DNA of 64,000 nt from Scatophagus argus (Eukaryota > Chordata > Actinopteri > Scatophagidae). The position numbers were made by a program, and so were the translations under genes. The stretch spans positions 8,355,872-8,419,871 of the forward strand of contig NC_058499.1 of NCBI RefSeq assembly GCF_020382885.2, written 5' to 3'. Positions 25,387-37,200 of this stretch are shown here, piece by piece; position 1 is the stretch's first letter; every line of letters begins with the position of its first letter. The notes beneath the pieces were generated by a model. It did no database searches and was not told the DNA's origin. It saw only the letters and a list, made by a program, of their open reading frames with translations.

Positions 25387-27494
25387 TCATTTCTTCTTGA
25401 ATATGGACTCAGCCCTGTTTTTAAGCTTATAAAACTCTGTCCGAAACTGAGGGTTCACCGCAGCGTATATGATTGGGTCACTCAGAGATGTGATGCAGGC
25501 GACAGAGACTGACAGAATCTCCACGTCCTGAATGGCAGCTGTCTGAAAAAATGATAGGAAATTAAAAAAGTGTTAGGGAACATTGTATAGCACCTATCTG
25601 CCTATGGAGGAGAGATTTTCACACTCGGGTAGTTATCGTCACTTGATATGAAGTCATGGTCGTGGAAATTTGTTTGATGTGGATATCTTGGAATTAAACA
25701 GTTTAAAAAAGCAAGTCATACTCAAATTCACAATTTTATAGTTGTTGGTGTCTTTACATTTTTGCGACTTAAAAATGAACTCAAAAGCCCTTCTGTGCAC
25801 TACAGTATAAGAGCAGAGTTTTTCACCCACCACAAACAAAAACATGTTTATTATTATTAAACACTTTTTGAAATACAAAGTGCCAGTACAGCTGCATCCT
25901 TATCTCTACAACTACTTACCGGTGTATACTTGTTTTTGTGAACCACGAAATTCACCAGGATAGTCGTGATCAGTGGCAGCCAGAACAAGAGGAAAGTTAT
26001 AATTATGTAACCTGCGCGCTTAGCCATTTTACTCTCCTTCTTTTTGTTCGTTCTGTCTTTCCTTGCTTTTGAAGGCATCATGCAAACAGCGCCTTCCACG
26101 TTGACATTTTGGTTTGTAGCTTCTGTTCCAGCGACGTTGTTTGAGACCGCAGGTAATGACGACGCTTGATCTACTGTAGCAACAGGCGCCGTTTCTCCTC
26201 CATTGTTGCTCTTAGCTTGTTTTAGTTCAATCAGCAAAACAGAAGTGGATTCAGGGTTTTGTAACTGTGCAGACGATGGAACATGTGGGCTGCTTTCTTT
26301 CATTTCAGAGGGTGCTTTGTCAATTTTCACTGTCTCTTTGGACTGCTTCTCTGCGTCGAAATTGCTTGACACCTTCTGCGGCTTTGTGGCTGAGCTCTTA
26401 ACACTAGCAACAGCATCTCCATTTGATGGTTTTGCTTCAACTTTCTTGGCACAGGAACTGGGCTCTTCTGTTTTCAACGGTTTCTCCTCAGTCTGCACCA
26501 CAACCTGCAATGCGGGTGGGCAAGGTTGTTCTCTTTCAAAGTCGGTTATCTCAAGTGTATTTTTTAATTCTGTTTTATTCCCTGAACAATTGGAGACACA
26601 TTGCACTGCTTTTGTTGAGGTCAGCAGAGCACTAGTGGAATCTTTATTGGATGAATTTGGTTTAGCTTGTGTCACTGGTTCCACCTGAGCAACACTTTTG
26701 CTCAAGGTCTGCTTTTGTTCAGATTTTTCATGTCCATTTTCCACCACTGTGGTTTCTCCATTTTTCTGCTTCTCTTCTGTTTTGTCTCCTTTTGAAAGAG
26801 TCGTACCTTTGTCAAATATTTTGCGATTGTGTGATCTCACAAGGATAAATATGCGAGCATAGAAACCAATGATAACACCGAAGCAAGCTACCCAAAGTGG
26901 GAACAGCATGTAAAGTCCAAAGGTGTCATAGGAGGACGTTCCTTCTTGCTGTAATCCTTTGCACCTCATGTGTACGGGTGAGTCCTTCACAAATATCAGA
27001 CAAACACCAGCCACCACAATAGCCAAAGTCCATATGACGGGAATCAGTACCATAATTCGTCTTCGTCTTTGACTGGTTTTGAAGGGTTGTGCAATTGCCT
27101 GGTATCTCTCTGCACTTATGCAGGCCAGCGTCAACAGCTGGATACAGCAGCTGAAAGAGAAAGAGGCCACTTGTGTGTCACAGATCAACCCGTCCACACG
27201 TCCTCTTTGATGCACAGTCAAGACGATGGTCAAGAGAATGGGACAGTCGGTTACACATCGCAGAAAGTCTACAACGGCAAGATTCACCACCAGTGCGTTA
27301 TTACAAGTTTGCAGTGATTTTTGATGATAAACTGCAAGCAAGACAAAAATATTTGCTGCAATCCCCACAGTTGAGGTGATCAACAGAATCAAGCTGTTTG
27401 CCACCACAAAAGCGATGTCAGTGTATTCCTCCCAAATGGTGCTGTTCCCAGAGTCCCATGCAGATGCAGGTTCGCCTCTCATCTCCAGGTTCAA
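25387..27494 (-). CDS. Orphan rhodopsin-family GPCR with very long third intracellular loop
   Basis: Two coding exons, 27494-25920 and 25542-25387, joined in phase 0 (about 576 residues). I could not assign a subfamily. Seen: an N-glycosylation site NST near residue 17; TM2 with NLAVVDF; Cys105 before TM3 and Cys178 in loop 2 for the usual disulphide; ERY at 129-131 in place of DRY; TM4 Trp in VIWTLAIVV; TM6 FLLFWLP at 501-507, so CWxP has lost its Cys; and DPIIY at 547-551 in place of NPxxY, followed by NPQFRTEFYKLKNR as helix 8. Residues 222-490 form an intracellular loop rich in Lys, Glu, Ser, Thr and Gln with no clear domain. The intron falls between TM6 and TM7. The start at 27494 is the first ATG; Met5 is an alternative. 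It is convergent with kcnd2 and followed by an opsin on the same strand. The family is amine/peptide-like in general form, but the ligand is unknown. Confidence 0.85.
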
Positions 27495-30400
27495 AGAGTC
27501 AGCATGTTTAGTTCTGTATCTTCACTCTCCCTACGCTGATCGGAACATGCAGTAAATGTTCTTTGCCAGTCAGCAAGTGATTCCGCTCTGAATGAATAAT
27601 ACTGACGGGTGAACCTGCAGTTTGGACAAACTGTGCCAAAGTATCCGCCCTTTTCATTATCACCCCAGGGCAGCAGCAGGTCACCTGGGAGTCCTCACTG
27701 TTCACATTCATTAAAAACTGTGCTGTGTATTCGCGGTGCAGACAAATGGAAAAAAAAGGATGGCTGTTAATTGAAAAGTGGTTATGTCACCATTGTCTCA
27801 GTCCTGATATACAGCTTCAGCAAAGCCAACCAGGAGCTCAGATCTGAAATGCTGATTATCATAATGATTATTATGACACTGATGCATAGGATGTGCATAT
27901 AGGTGTGAAGCGAACAGCTGTCCATTTCATTTAATACACTACCTCACAAAGGTTAAAAGCTTTGCATTAAGCATGCCAGATGGATGACTTCGGAGTTCTC
28001 GAATTGGTTTAGGAAATAAAGGGAGCCGTGCTGCTGGATTATAGCATGACATTGTGTAATCCTGTTTGGAGATAAAGTGTGAAATGCTCTTTGCTTCAAA
28101 TGTGCAAGCTTATGGACTATACCAAATCTGGGATTAGATCAACACAATACATATTCCCCCCTGACCATTCTCTCCATATTAGGCCGATGAAATTTTTCTC
28201 AAAACAAACAATATTTGTTTATTTTTGTGGTGTTATATTTGTAGATATTTTAGGATACCATAAACTGAGGCAGCATAATAAGCAACTTGCTAAAATAGAA
28301 GTGCCAAGACAGAAGAGTAGTTGCACATGAAAAACACTCCATTTAGAATCAGTTTCACATTTGCAATATTTACATCAAGCGTGCCAAACAAGTGGGAGGG
28401 AACACAACAAAACAAGCAATGAAACTAAAATTCATCCAGACTATTGGTACCATCACATCAAACCAAACCAAAAAACTTGTGAAAACATTACAGTGGAGGA
28501 ACCGACCACTAACCTGGGGTGTGTAAAATAATCGTGCAAATGTGTGCACAATGTAAAGGGCAGATGAAGAGGAAAAGCGGTGCCTCTTGGCTTGTTCATG
28601 AGACAGAGCAATATTGTCATCAGTTTGCTGAATTGAATTATGCCGTAATAAATATAATCAAATTATGGCTCCTGCAAACAAACAAATAAACCAATTTAAA
28701 AAAAAAAATCAATGACATAAACTGAATCGATATCCTCTTTGATCAAATCACCAAATATTAAACACTGTCTTTAATCAAAATTCAGCCAACAGTCTATGAC
28801 TCAGCTTATAGTCGCTCCTGCACATTGGTTGGTTCCACTAACTAAACGTTGCTTGAACTGTGTGTTTGTGTTTTTTGCTTCATCTGTAATCACGGGATAC
28901 ATATTAATCTTCACTTCTGGTGACTCAGTGTGGGCTCAGACATGTGCCACATCAGACACGATGTCCTCGGTTTGAATCAGGCTCAGAGACTTTGGCATTA
29001 TGTCATCCTTCTCTGAACTGTGTAATCCCTCTCTGAACTGTCTATTGAGATAACAGAAAAAAGTACAAAGAGCACAAATAAGAAATTGACAGCATACAGA
29101 GCAGGCCAGGCAAGGAAAATGAAAGTCTTTTACTGCCTGACTGACTTCCCATTGTTAATGTGTAAGCTAAGATGTGCAACAGGCTTGCTTAATGTGTGCA
29201 CCCAAAGTTTCCAGGGTTTTGATTTTGTGGCTATAGCAGAATCTTCAGAATTTTTTTTTTTGTTTTTGTTTTTTACTGCATTATATTCTTATTAGGCCAG
29301 GTTGCACAATGTGAGGAAGAGCATTTATGTTGCAATTATGTTGCTTTTGCAGTTTCCCTGCAACTGATAAATAATTGTACTGAGAAAATTCTATATTCAC
29401 ATGGGTGCTTATGAGTAAAATTACGCCTGTAAACACTGCAGCAATCTAATATGTGTTTTTATGTTTTATGCAGCAGACCTTTGAGGCGTGTGAGTAGAGG
29501 CAAAAGGCAGGACTTACGTACAGCATAATCCACAATAAATAGAATTATTTGGTCCAGCTGTCAGTGTTGATGATATAATGGAGTTGGCTATTGTTGACAG
29601 TGATTTCATTTATTTGCATAAAAACATTACATAGAAACCTCTTTCTGTGTAGCGTGGTGCAAGATGTGTATAGCTTACACAAAATCAGAGTATTTATTTC
29701 CAGAAAAAGACAGAAAAAAGGCCTCGTAATGTGAAAAAGGGTTTCATAGTCTACTGTGTATGAATGAATATTTCATGCCATGCAGAATGCTTTACCCAAG
29801 ACCCTGAAAATGTTAAATATCTAAGTGACTTTTAGAAAGAAGGAAGTATATTCTCAGTTTATATGAAAACAGGTCCGCTGCATTTTATTTATGGACGAAA
29901 ATTCAGGGGTTCAAAGGTTTCACTTCCTCTCTCTCTCTGCTAGCGGGGCTTTATCTGATTCTCCTTGTCCGGTTAAAAATGCATACAAATTGGAAATTTA
30001 CAAATAGAAACTGCATTTGTCCAAAAACATTTATTTCACCCAGTGTTTTCTGTCCTTTTTAGATCTCCTTTCTTTTTGGCTAATTTTCCACATGCATAAA
30101 CATCAATATGAAAAATGTAACAGTTTATTGATCTAAGCAAATCACATGTAACGGTCTTACTGAATATTTCTTTTTCTTCTTGAAAAATGTGCTGACACTA
30201 ACTACAGCAACACCTTGGTACATAATGCAGTTCAATAAAATGCCAAATTAGTCTCAAAGGGAGATGAATAAACACACCTCTTACATAATCTTAACAAAAA
30301 GCGAACAAAATAAGCTCTTTCTCTGTGGTCTTGTATTGGGTTGCATTACCGTGTGCCAGATTACACTTATTTTGTTCACCTTCTGAACAACAGCCATGAG

Positions 30401-30529
30401 TCTCTGAGCTAAATCTGTTCTCACTGGGCTACAGAAAAGAGACACGAGCCTGCAGATCTTCAGGTCTGTGTCCTTGATGAGACGACAACCATTTTTCAAC
30501 AACAGGCTTATTGCTTTTGCCGAAGAAAG
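27495..30529. other. Intergenic, AT-rich; GPCR upstream region and opsin 3' region
   Basis: No exon with family resemblance was recognised on either strand. It must contain the 5' region of the orphan GPCR (right of 27494) and the 3' UTR of the opsin (left of 30530). A minus-strand AATAAA complementary to about 30124-30129 is one possible opsin polyadenylation signal, among several. Confidence 0.5.
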
Positions 30530-32369
30530 TCACAGAGGCAACACCTTGCTGTGCGTGTTGACGCTGTTCAGGGAAGTCAGACGGCTTCTCCTGTTCAAGG
30601 AGCACATGTTGATGCTGACGCCGGTGGACGCGTGGGGGATGTAGCGACCACAGGACAGCACCTCCAGAGTGGCATCGCGGAACTGTTGGGGCGTAAAAAA
30701 TCATGACGTGAACACCTTCAGGCAATTCAAATATGTTTTTCATGTGCTTCCTGTCCTGTCCGCATCTCGGCTTTACAGCACATACACACCTCAGCTGCTC
30801 ACCTGTTTGTTGGAAAGGAAGTAGATGATGGGGTTATAAACAGGGCTGGTCTTAGCAAAGTACATGGGCATGGTGGCAACCAGCGGAGGGATGTAGAGCT
30901 CTGGATCCACAACTACCACCACAGACAATGTTGTGTAGGGCAGCCAGCATACAAAAAAAGCTATAATCATGGCCAGCACCATGCTGATGGCGTGATCATT
31001 CTCCTTCTGGCTGGAACGCCCACCCTGGAGCTCTACACTTCTGTTAAGCTACAAGCAGAAAGCAAATTCGACACACATTAAAAGCTAATAAGTTGTTTTA
31101 GTCAGTAGGTGGCAAATTGCAAAGTGATGAGAATGGAGGTTTGAATTTTAAATCTGGTTCTAATGGCGTAAAAGTGTAATAAATATGCAGAAGCCATTAT
31201 GTGCCCACCTTATTCATGGATGTGAGCACTTTGGAGTAGCAGTAAATGATGACTGCAACAGGGAAAATGAAGCAGAGGAGCGTGTAGAGGATGAGATAGC
31301 TGTAGTTGCTCCATGATCTCTCCTCCCAGGCCAGAGAACAGGAGGTCTGGACTCCCTCAGGCCCGTAGGAGCTCCAGCCGAAGAGCGGAGTCACAGCCCA
31401 AAACAAGCAGAAGATCCAGACGAACAGCAGCCCAATGATGCTCCTCCTCATGCTCAACTTCAGACCAGCTCTTGGCTTACACACCACGTTGTACCGCTCG
31501 TAGGCAAGCAGGGTCAAAGTGCAGAGAGAAACCAGACCTAAGAAAGAGGAACAAATGTAACAAAAACAAAACAAACAAACAAAAAAAACAACTGCATCTT
31601 GTTGTCTTTCTCAAGGTTTGCACGGCTGTCACAAATATTTCCATAACAACTGAGCAAACTCCTGAGAAGACTGTGACATGTTTTTGAAATCTCTGAATAA
31701 AGCTAACAGGCAGAAAAACCTTGAATCACATAATTACAGTGAACTTCCAAGTCAGAAAAAAACACTTTGTGTTTGTGAGAAAGTAGCATGACATTTGCAA
31801 TATCTGATAACAGCAGAGAGACATTTTCAGAAAGAATCACAGGTCGACAACATAAACATTTTAAAGGAACAACACATTTTGAGGTTAAGTGAAACAAGGA
31901 CTGATATTTTAGACTTACAGCTTTGTGTACAGCAATACACCTGCAGGCACAGACAAAAACAAAATTGATCTCAAAAGTCTATAGAACACAAACTGCTCTC
32001 TCACTTACCAAAATAATTGACTGCAAATCCTTGAAACACGCAGGCTGCGTGGCCAATAAAGAAAGAGCCTTGGTAGTTAGTGATAGTGACGACCAGCGAG
32101 CCGCACAGGCCAATCATGAGGTCAGACACGGCGAGGCTGAGGATTAAAGCGTTCATAGGCTGGAGGAGAGACGGATTCCTCAGCATCACGGTTATGACGA
32201 GGCCGTTGTTAAAAACTGATAAAACTGTGTTGATGAACATGAGGAAAGAAAGTATGCTGTAGCCCACCCGAGGGAAGATGGTGGGGGCAACAGTCACCAC
32301 CGCGGTGAGGATGGATGGAGGGTGCGGGCTGGAGCTCCACGTCGTGCTGTTGCTGTCCATGGTGCCCAA
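30530..32369 (-). CDS. Parietopsin-like non-visual opsin
   Basis: Retinal-binding GPCR photopigment, 362 residues, from four coding exons: 32369-32009, 31537-31209, 31048-30803 and 30682-30530. Starting at 32369, key sites fall at bovine rhodopsin numbers: Cys110 and Cys187 (disulphide), Gln113, Glu134-Arg135-Tyr136, Glu181, Cys264-Trp265-Leu-Pro267, Lys296 (Schiff base) in YFAKTSPVYNPIIY, and Asn310-Lys311-Gln312. The tail has SCGR, a likely palmitoylation site, and ends SKVLPL. Gln113 with Glu181 is the reported parietopsin arrangement, in which Glu181 is the counterion. Introns fall after coding bases 361, 690 and 936, against 361, 530, 696 and 936 in rhodopsin. An NST glycosylation site lies near the N-terminus. 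Assignment to parietopsin is inference; other non-visual classes remain possible, and a strongly expressed pineal/parapineal site is only expected by analogy. The second Met (32360) is an alternative start. Confidence 0.85.
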
Positions 32370-34204
32370 ATGAAGTCCAGCTCTGGTGAAACCACAGCGA
32401 GGCCAGACACTGAACCCACAGACACTCTGCTCGACTCAGGACACAGCAGTGTCATAGATCTTATCATTTCTGATCCCCGTTAAACCACTCAGCTCCTCTT
32501 ATTTTCCAAGATGTCAGTTTGGGCACCTGTCTGACACAGAAAGCCCCAAATGCAATATGGGAAATTGGCCTGTAACACGATTTGGAGGGATTAATCCTAC
32601 CCACAGCTATTATGGTAATTGGAGAGAGGAGAGATAATAAGCAGGGGTGAGTAAGTCCTCAGAATTCATTTTCAAATCATGAAATATTTCTTCCTTTGTT
32701 GTTTACACCAACAATCATGGAAAAGGAGGGAAAATCCTGGTGCAAATGGTGAAATGGACATTCAATACAGGCGCACCTGCTAACTACAGAACAATCATCC
32801 AATCATCAAGTTGTTTTAAATTCATGACATAAACACTTGGCAAGAACATTAAGGCATTTCCAATTTAATAAATAGTGAAATAAAAATACACTTCATCAAT
32901 ACATATTTCACATTACTAGAGAAGCACTAAAAAACCATGAGGTCTTAGTCGTGGCCTGGTATTTAAGAATTCCCTTTTCTTAAGTAATTAAAAACTCTAA
33001 GATTCCAGCTTACATATCAAATATATTCTTCTCGAGCCCTCATTCCAGCACGTGTGCAAACATTTCACACATTTTCTGAAAGAAAAAGAAAAAAAAAAGT
33101 GTCAAACCCACTAAACCCACTGCTGCCTTCACAGTTCAAATAGCAACACATGCTAAATATAGCATTTCCCCCCCCCTTGACAAATATGAACATTTCTAGC
33201 TGCTGAAGTGAGACTTACAGGCTGTGTTGTGTGGGGGAAAATGCAAAGATCTCAGAACATAAACATGCAATGTGTGTCACAATGTGCGCTTAAAAATTAA
33301 AGTAACGATTAATGAAAAACTGAATTACCATAAATTACACCAGGCTATTACAATAAGTACATTGAAGAGATGTGAACGAGAGATTAAGGCAACGAAGTTT
33401 GAGATGTAAATGTCACATCGGAGTATTACAATGACATTCTCTTTAACAGCTTTACAGACGCAAAGGATAAAAAAGCAAACAGACAGTGAGGACAATTCAT
33501 TCCGCACAGATCCACAGTAAGATTGGCGTGTGGCTGCCCCCTAGTGTTTAAACTGTGTAACTGCATAATCTTTGTGTTACTTCACTACCCCTACTCTCAT
33601 AGACACCAAGACACAAACATACAAACATACAACGTACAAACTTAAAACAGTCAGTGCATTCGGTGTTTCAAATTCTGCATGATGAAAATGTAAAAAACAA
33701 GGAATCCACGATTGTCTAAATGTCTAAATGTCTAAATGCTCGTTCTGTTGCATGTCATTTGGCTTTAAAAAGCAATAAATCTGTTCTTCTTAATGAATTA
33801 CTCGAGAGGAAGTACATCAATAACTAGTTTAAAGCTTATTATAGATAAAGATTAAATTTTACTGATCCCAGAGGCAACAATAACTATGTAAAGTACTTAA
33901 ACCAGATTCACCAACTTCAACATTAAAATGAAAAACACATTAATGCATCAATAATTATAATCCAACAATATAATATACATTATTCTGAATCATGCCATCC
34001 TGCATAATGAGTACCGTTACTTTTGGTAACATTCAAACATTCAACATTTTACATGATTGTTACCAGTTAAGCACATCTTAAAATGTGGCAAGATACAATG
34101 TCCCAAAACTTAAAAAAAAAAAAAAAAGTTACAGTCAAGTATGAGTGAGCAGAGCAGATCATTCAATGCTTGTCTTTGATTCTGAACTTCCTCCCTCCCT
34201 CTCT
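32370..34204. other. Intergenic between opsin and nt5dc3
   Basis: AT-rich and without recognisable exons. It should hold the opsin promoter (right of 32369) and the nt5dc3 3' UTR (left of 34205). A short 8-bp tandem repeat, TGTCTAAA three times, lies at about 33713-33738. Confidence 0.5.
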
Positions 34205-37200
34205 CTAATTGGAACGGAGGAGTGAGGAGACACTTATGCCAGCTGGACTGTGTTCGGGCCAGAAGGACGACTCGTGCTGGAGGGGAGTACGGCGAGGGAA
34301 AAAGGTGTGCTGGAAGTCGTAGTTGAGCAGACAGCTGATGGAGGGCATGTAGATGTCAGCAAAGCGCGAGAGACGGCGTGAGAAGTAGGTGGGGTTGTGG
34401 TACGTCCGGAAGAGACTCCCGAACTGACTGTTGAAGATGTCTTTCGTCTGTGCCCTGCCGTGAAAACACGTTCACACCAGGAAAATGAAGTTGTATGAGA
34501 TCTCCATAAATTATCAAAACTGCTTTTGACTGCTGAAGTTGTCATCTCCATTACCTCATGGCTTCTCTTTCCCTGATCCACTCCTCGACGACGGCCTGAG
34601 ATGCTGGGTCCCTGTGGACCTGTTCGGGGGCAGTGCACAGATGTCAAGAGCAGAAACGTGAGGATGAGCCAAAAAAGCAGACACAAATGTTTTTTGTTTT
34701 TTTTTATAACAATCCCTGACCTGCATCTGTTCGATGAGCCCAGTCAGTGCCTGTAGCCAGGCCATCATGTGTATGTACTGCTCCGTGTTCATGATCTTGA
34801 TCTCCTTCCTCAGTTCAGGGATGATGGCGCCCGTCCTCCAGCCATGTTTCAGCGTCAGATCCTGTAAAGCAAAAGGACCAGGAGACTAGTCAAGCACAGC
34901 ATGACCTGTCAAGTAATAAAAGACATGGAGTGCTATAAACTGTACACTGAGTTATAGGCTTGGAATTCATATCATACAGCGCGGCCTGAACGTGAGTGTG
35001 TCGCTGCTGTCATCCCACAGTGTCACGCTCGTATTTATGGCTCACCCGTGACATAAACATCTCCTATATACCAGCCGTTGGGCGAACACAGCACATCAGC
35101 AGTACAGCCGCAATGCAACGCCACACTAGTGGCAGTGGCGCACACTCAGATGCATTAGACAATGCTGACAAATGAAAGAAAATGTGGGATTCTCCTGTGT
35201 ATCTGGATTCTGCACGAAGCAGAAATAAAATATTCCTCCATCCTCCCTTCCTTAGCAATTCAGAGATACTTCTTCTCCGTGTCCACTCGCAGTAATGATC
35301 TCATCTCAGGCTGACTACAGTATGAGCTGCGGTAGGTGTAAACCACAGCACGCCATGTTCCATCTTCCTAAATAAGCAAGACGACATGTTTGACGGCTGG
35401 CTGCCTGCCACCAGTGAAGCATTACGCCAAAATGCAAACCCTGTCTTTCATTATCACAGTTTATAGCTGATCGGGCAAACTCGTGCATCCAAGTCGTTAT
35501 AACACGTTGTGACGAGGAAAAAAAAAATTGATGCCCGTTCGTTTGTTTAGCGCAAACGAGGGGCAGCTGTTGGAAAGTTGCTAGGTTACAGGAGTGAAAA
35601 GGTAAATAAGGTGCAGTGATACCCGCTACTGTAGACGTGGTAAGTGTGATGCATCAGGACACTCATTAAAATGCCTGTCAACCAAACCCAATGTAGATCT
35701 ACTGACAGTGCTTACACGAATGACTACATTGTGAGACCAGCTATTTCAGTATCTTTGTTCTATTTCAAGCATCCGCTCAGCATCTCAGCTACGTGCATCT
35801 TCTAACAGAACGCTAAGATTTAGACAGATGCATAAAATGATTAACTTCAGTGAAACATGGTCGAAGAAGGGCTTTGTTCATCATCTTTCAGATTACTGTG
35901 TTTGGTGTAGATATAATGAGTCCTTTGCTTGTAAATATGCCCGGATTGTGCTTACTGCCAAGTCACTGTAGATGTGATCACCAAAGTAGAGCACTTTGGA
36001 TCCTCTCCAGCCGGTGAGTCTCAGGAACTCATAAAGGTTTCCCTACAAGGATCGAACACACACAAACACACAATTCAAATAAATAAACGAGCACAAGTTT
36101 TATCCAGAAGGAACTGTCAGAAATTGTAAAGGGGCACAACACCTGTTTGTAGATCTTTCCCTTTTCCAATCTGTGAATCCTGTCCCACAGCAACACGCCC
36201 TTGTCTGTCACTCGCCTGAATGGTCTAGGGGAAAAAAAAAACAAATACCCAGACAAATCTTACCCCCTTCTAACACTGGCAGCTCTCAAACAAACATAGA
36301 TGTAAGCACATCTGTTGCAATTGTTGACAGCGAGACCCCCTAGTGGGACATAAGAGGCACAGCACGGGCCTAACAAGACACACTTACTTTCTCCTGTCAT
36401 TGAAGAAACCAGGTTTGTCGGCTTGAACAATCACAACATCAAACAGGTCCCTCCAGTCCTTCCCGACAATGTAGTTCATTCCTCGGTCCCTGACACGGGC
36501 GAAGAGGCAAGACATTACCGAGTCAGCAACATCTTGAACAGTGATAAACCAGCAACAACATGTCCATTGTGTACTATGTTACCAGGACTTCAGATAAGAT
36601 TCCATGAAACTGCCAGCCTTGCTGTGGACAGTGTGAGTGATGGAGGCTGTGTGTGTGTGTGTGTATGTTCAAATTCACAAGTTTTTTACTCATGCAACAT
36701 TTCAAAACTGCAGGGTCTTTTTGACCTGCAGGGACACTGCAAGGTCAAACAAAGTCAGCTTGATTTATAAAGTCCATTATCACAAATATCAAAGCTGCCT
36801 CACGGGGCTTTACAATGCACACAGCACACTACACCCCCTGCCCTTAGACCTTCACTTTGGACAAGGAAAAACTCAAGCTCAAAGAAACTTTTAACGGGAA
36901 AAAAAATGGAGGAAGGGAAGAACCACAAAGGATCCCCGTTCTAGCACACGCAGACAACATGTGATGATGACATCATGTGCACGGAATAAACCAACATAAC
37001 AGAACTGCAACATAAAAAGGTCAGGAAGACAAAACCGTAGACTGTAAACATGAATGAAGAACATCCAGTTTAGATGTGGGAGGAAGCAAAAACTTGGGAA
37101 CTTGCTCATTTCAGTGTGTAGACATCCTCTCCTTGACTGAATGTGATAAACTTTTAAATCAAGGACATTCAATAAGCTTAATGCTTTCGGGATCCTTGAA

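Noticed and set aside
26203-26688. 161-codon open frame on the plus strand
   Set aside because: It is antisense to the long third intracellular loop of the orphan GPCR, whose codon bias keeps the opposite strand open. No domain recognised.
34234-34686. 150-codon minus-strand frame across the last nt5dc3 exons
   Set aside because: Wrong frame: the correct frame gives the NT5DC3 C-terminus with consistent splice phases, while this one reads through an intron with Ser/Thr-rich nonsense.
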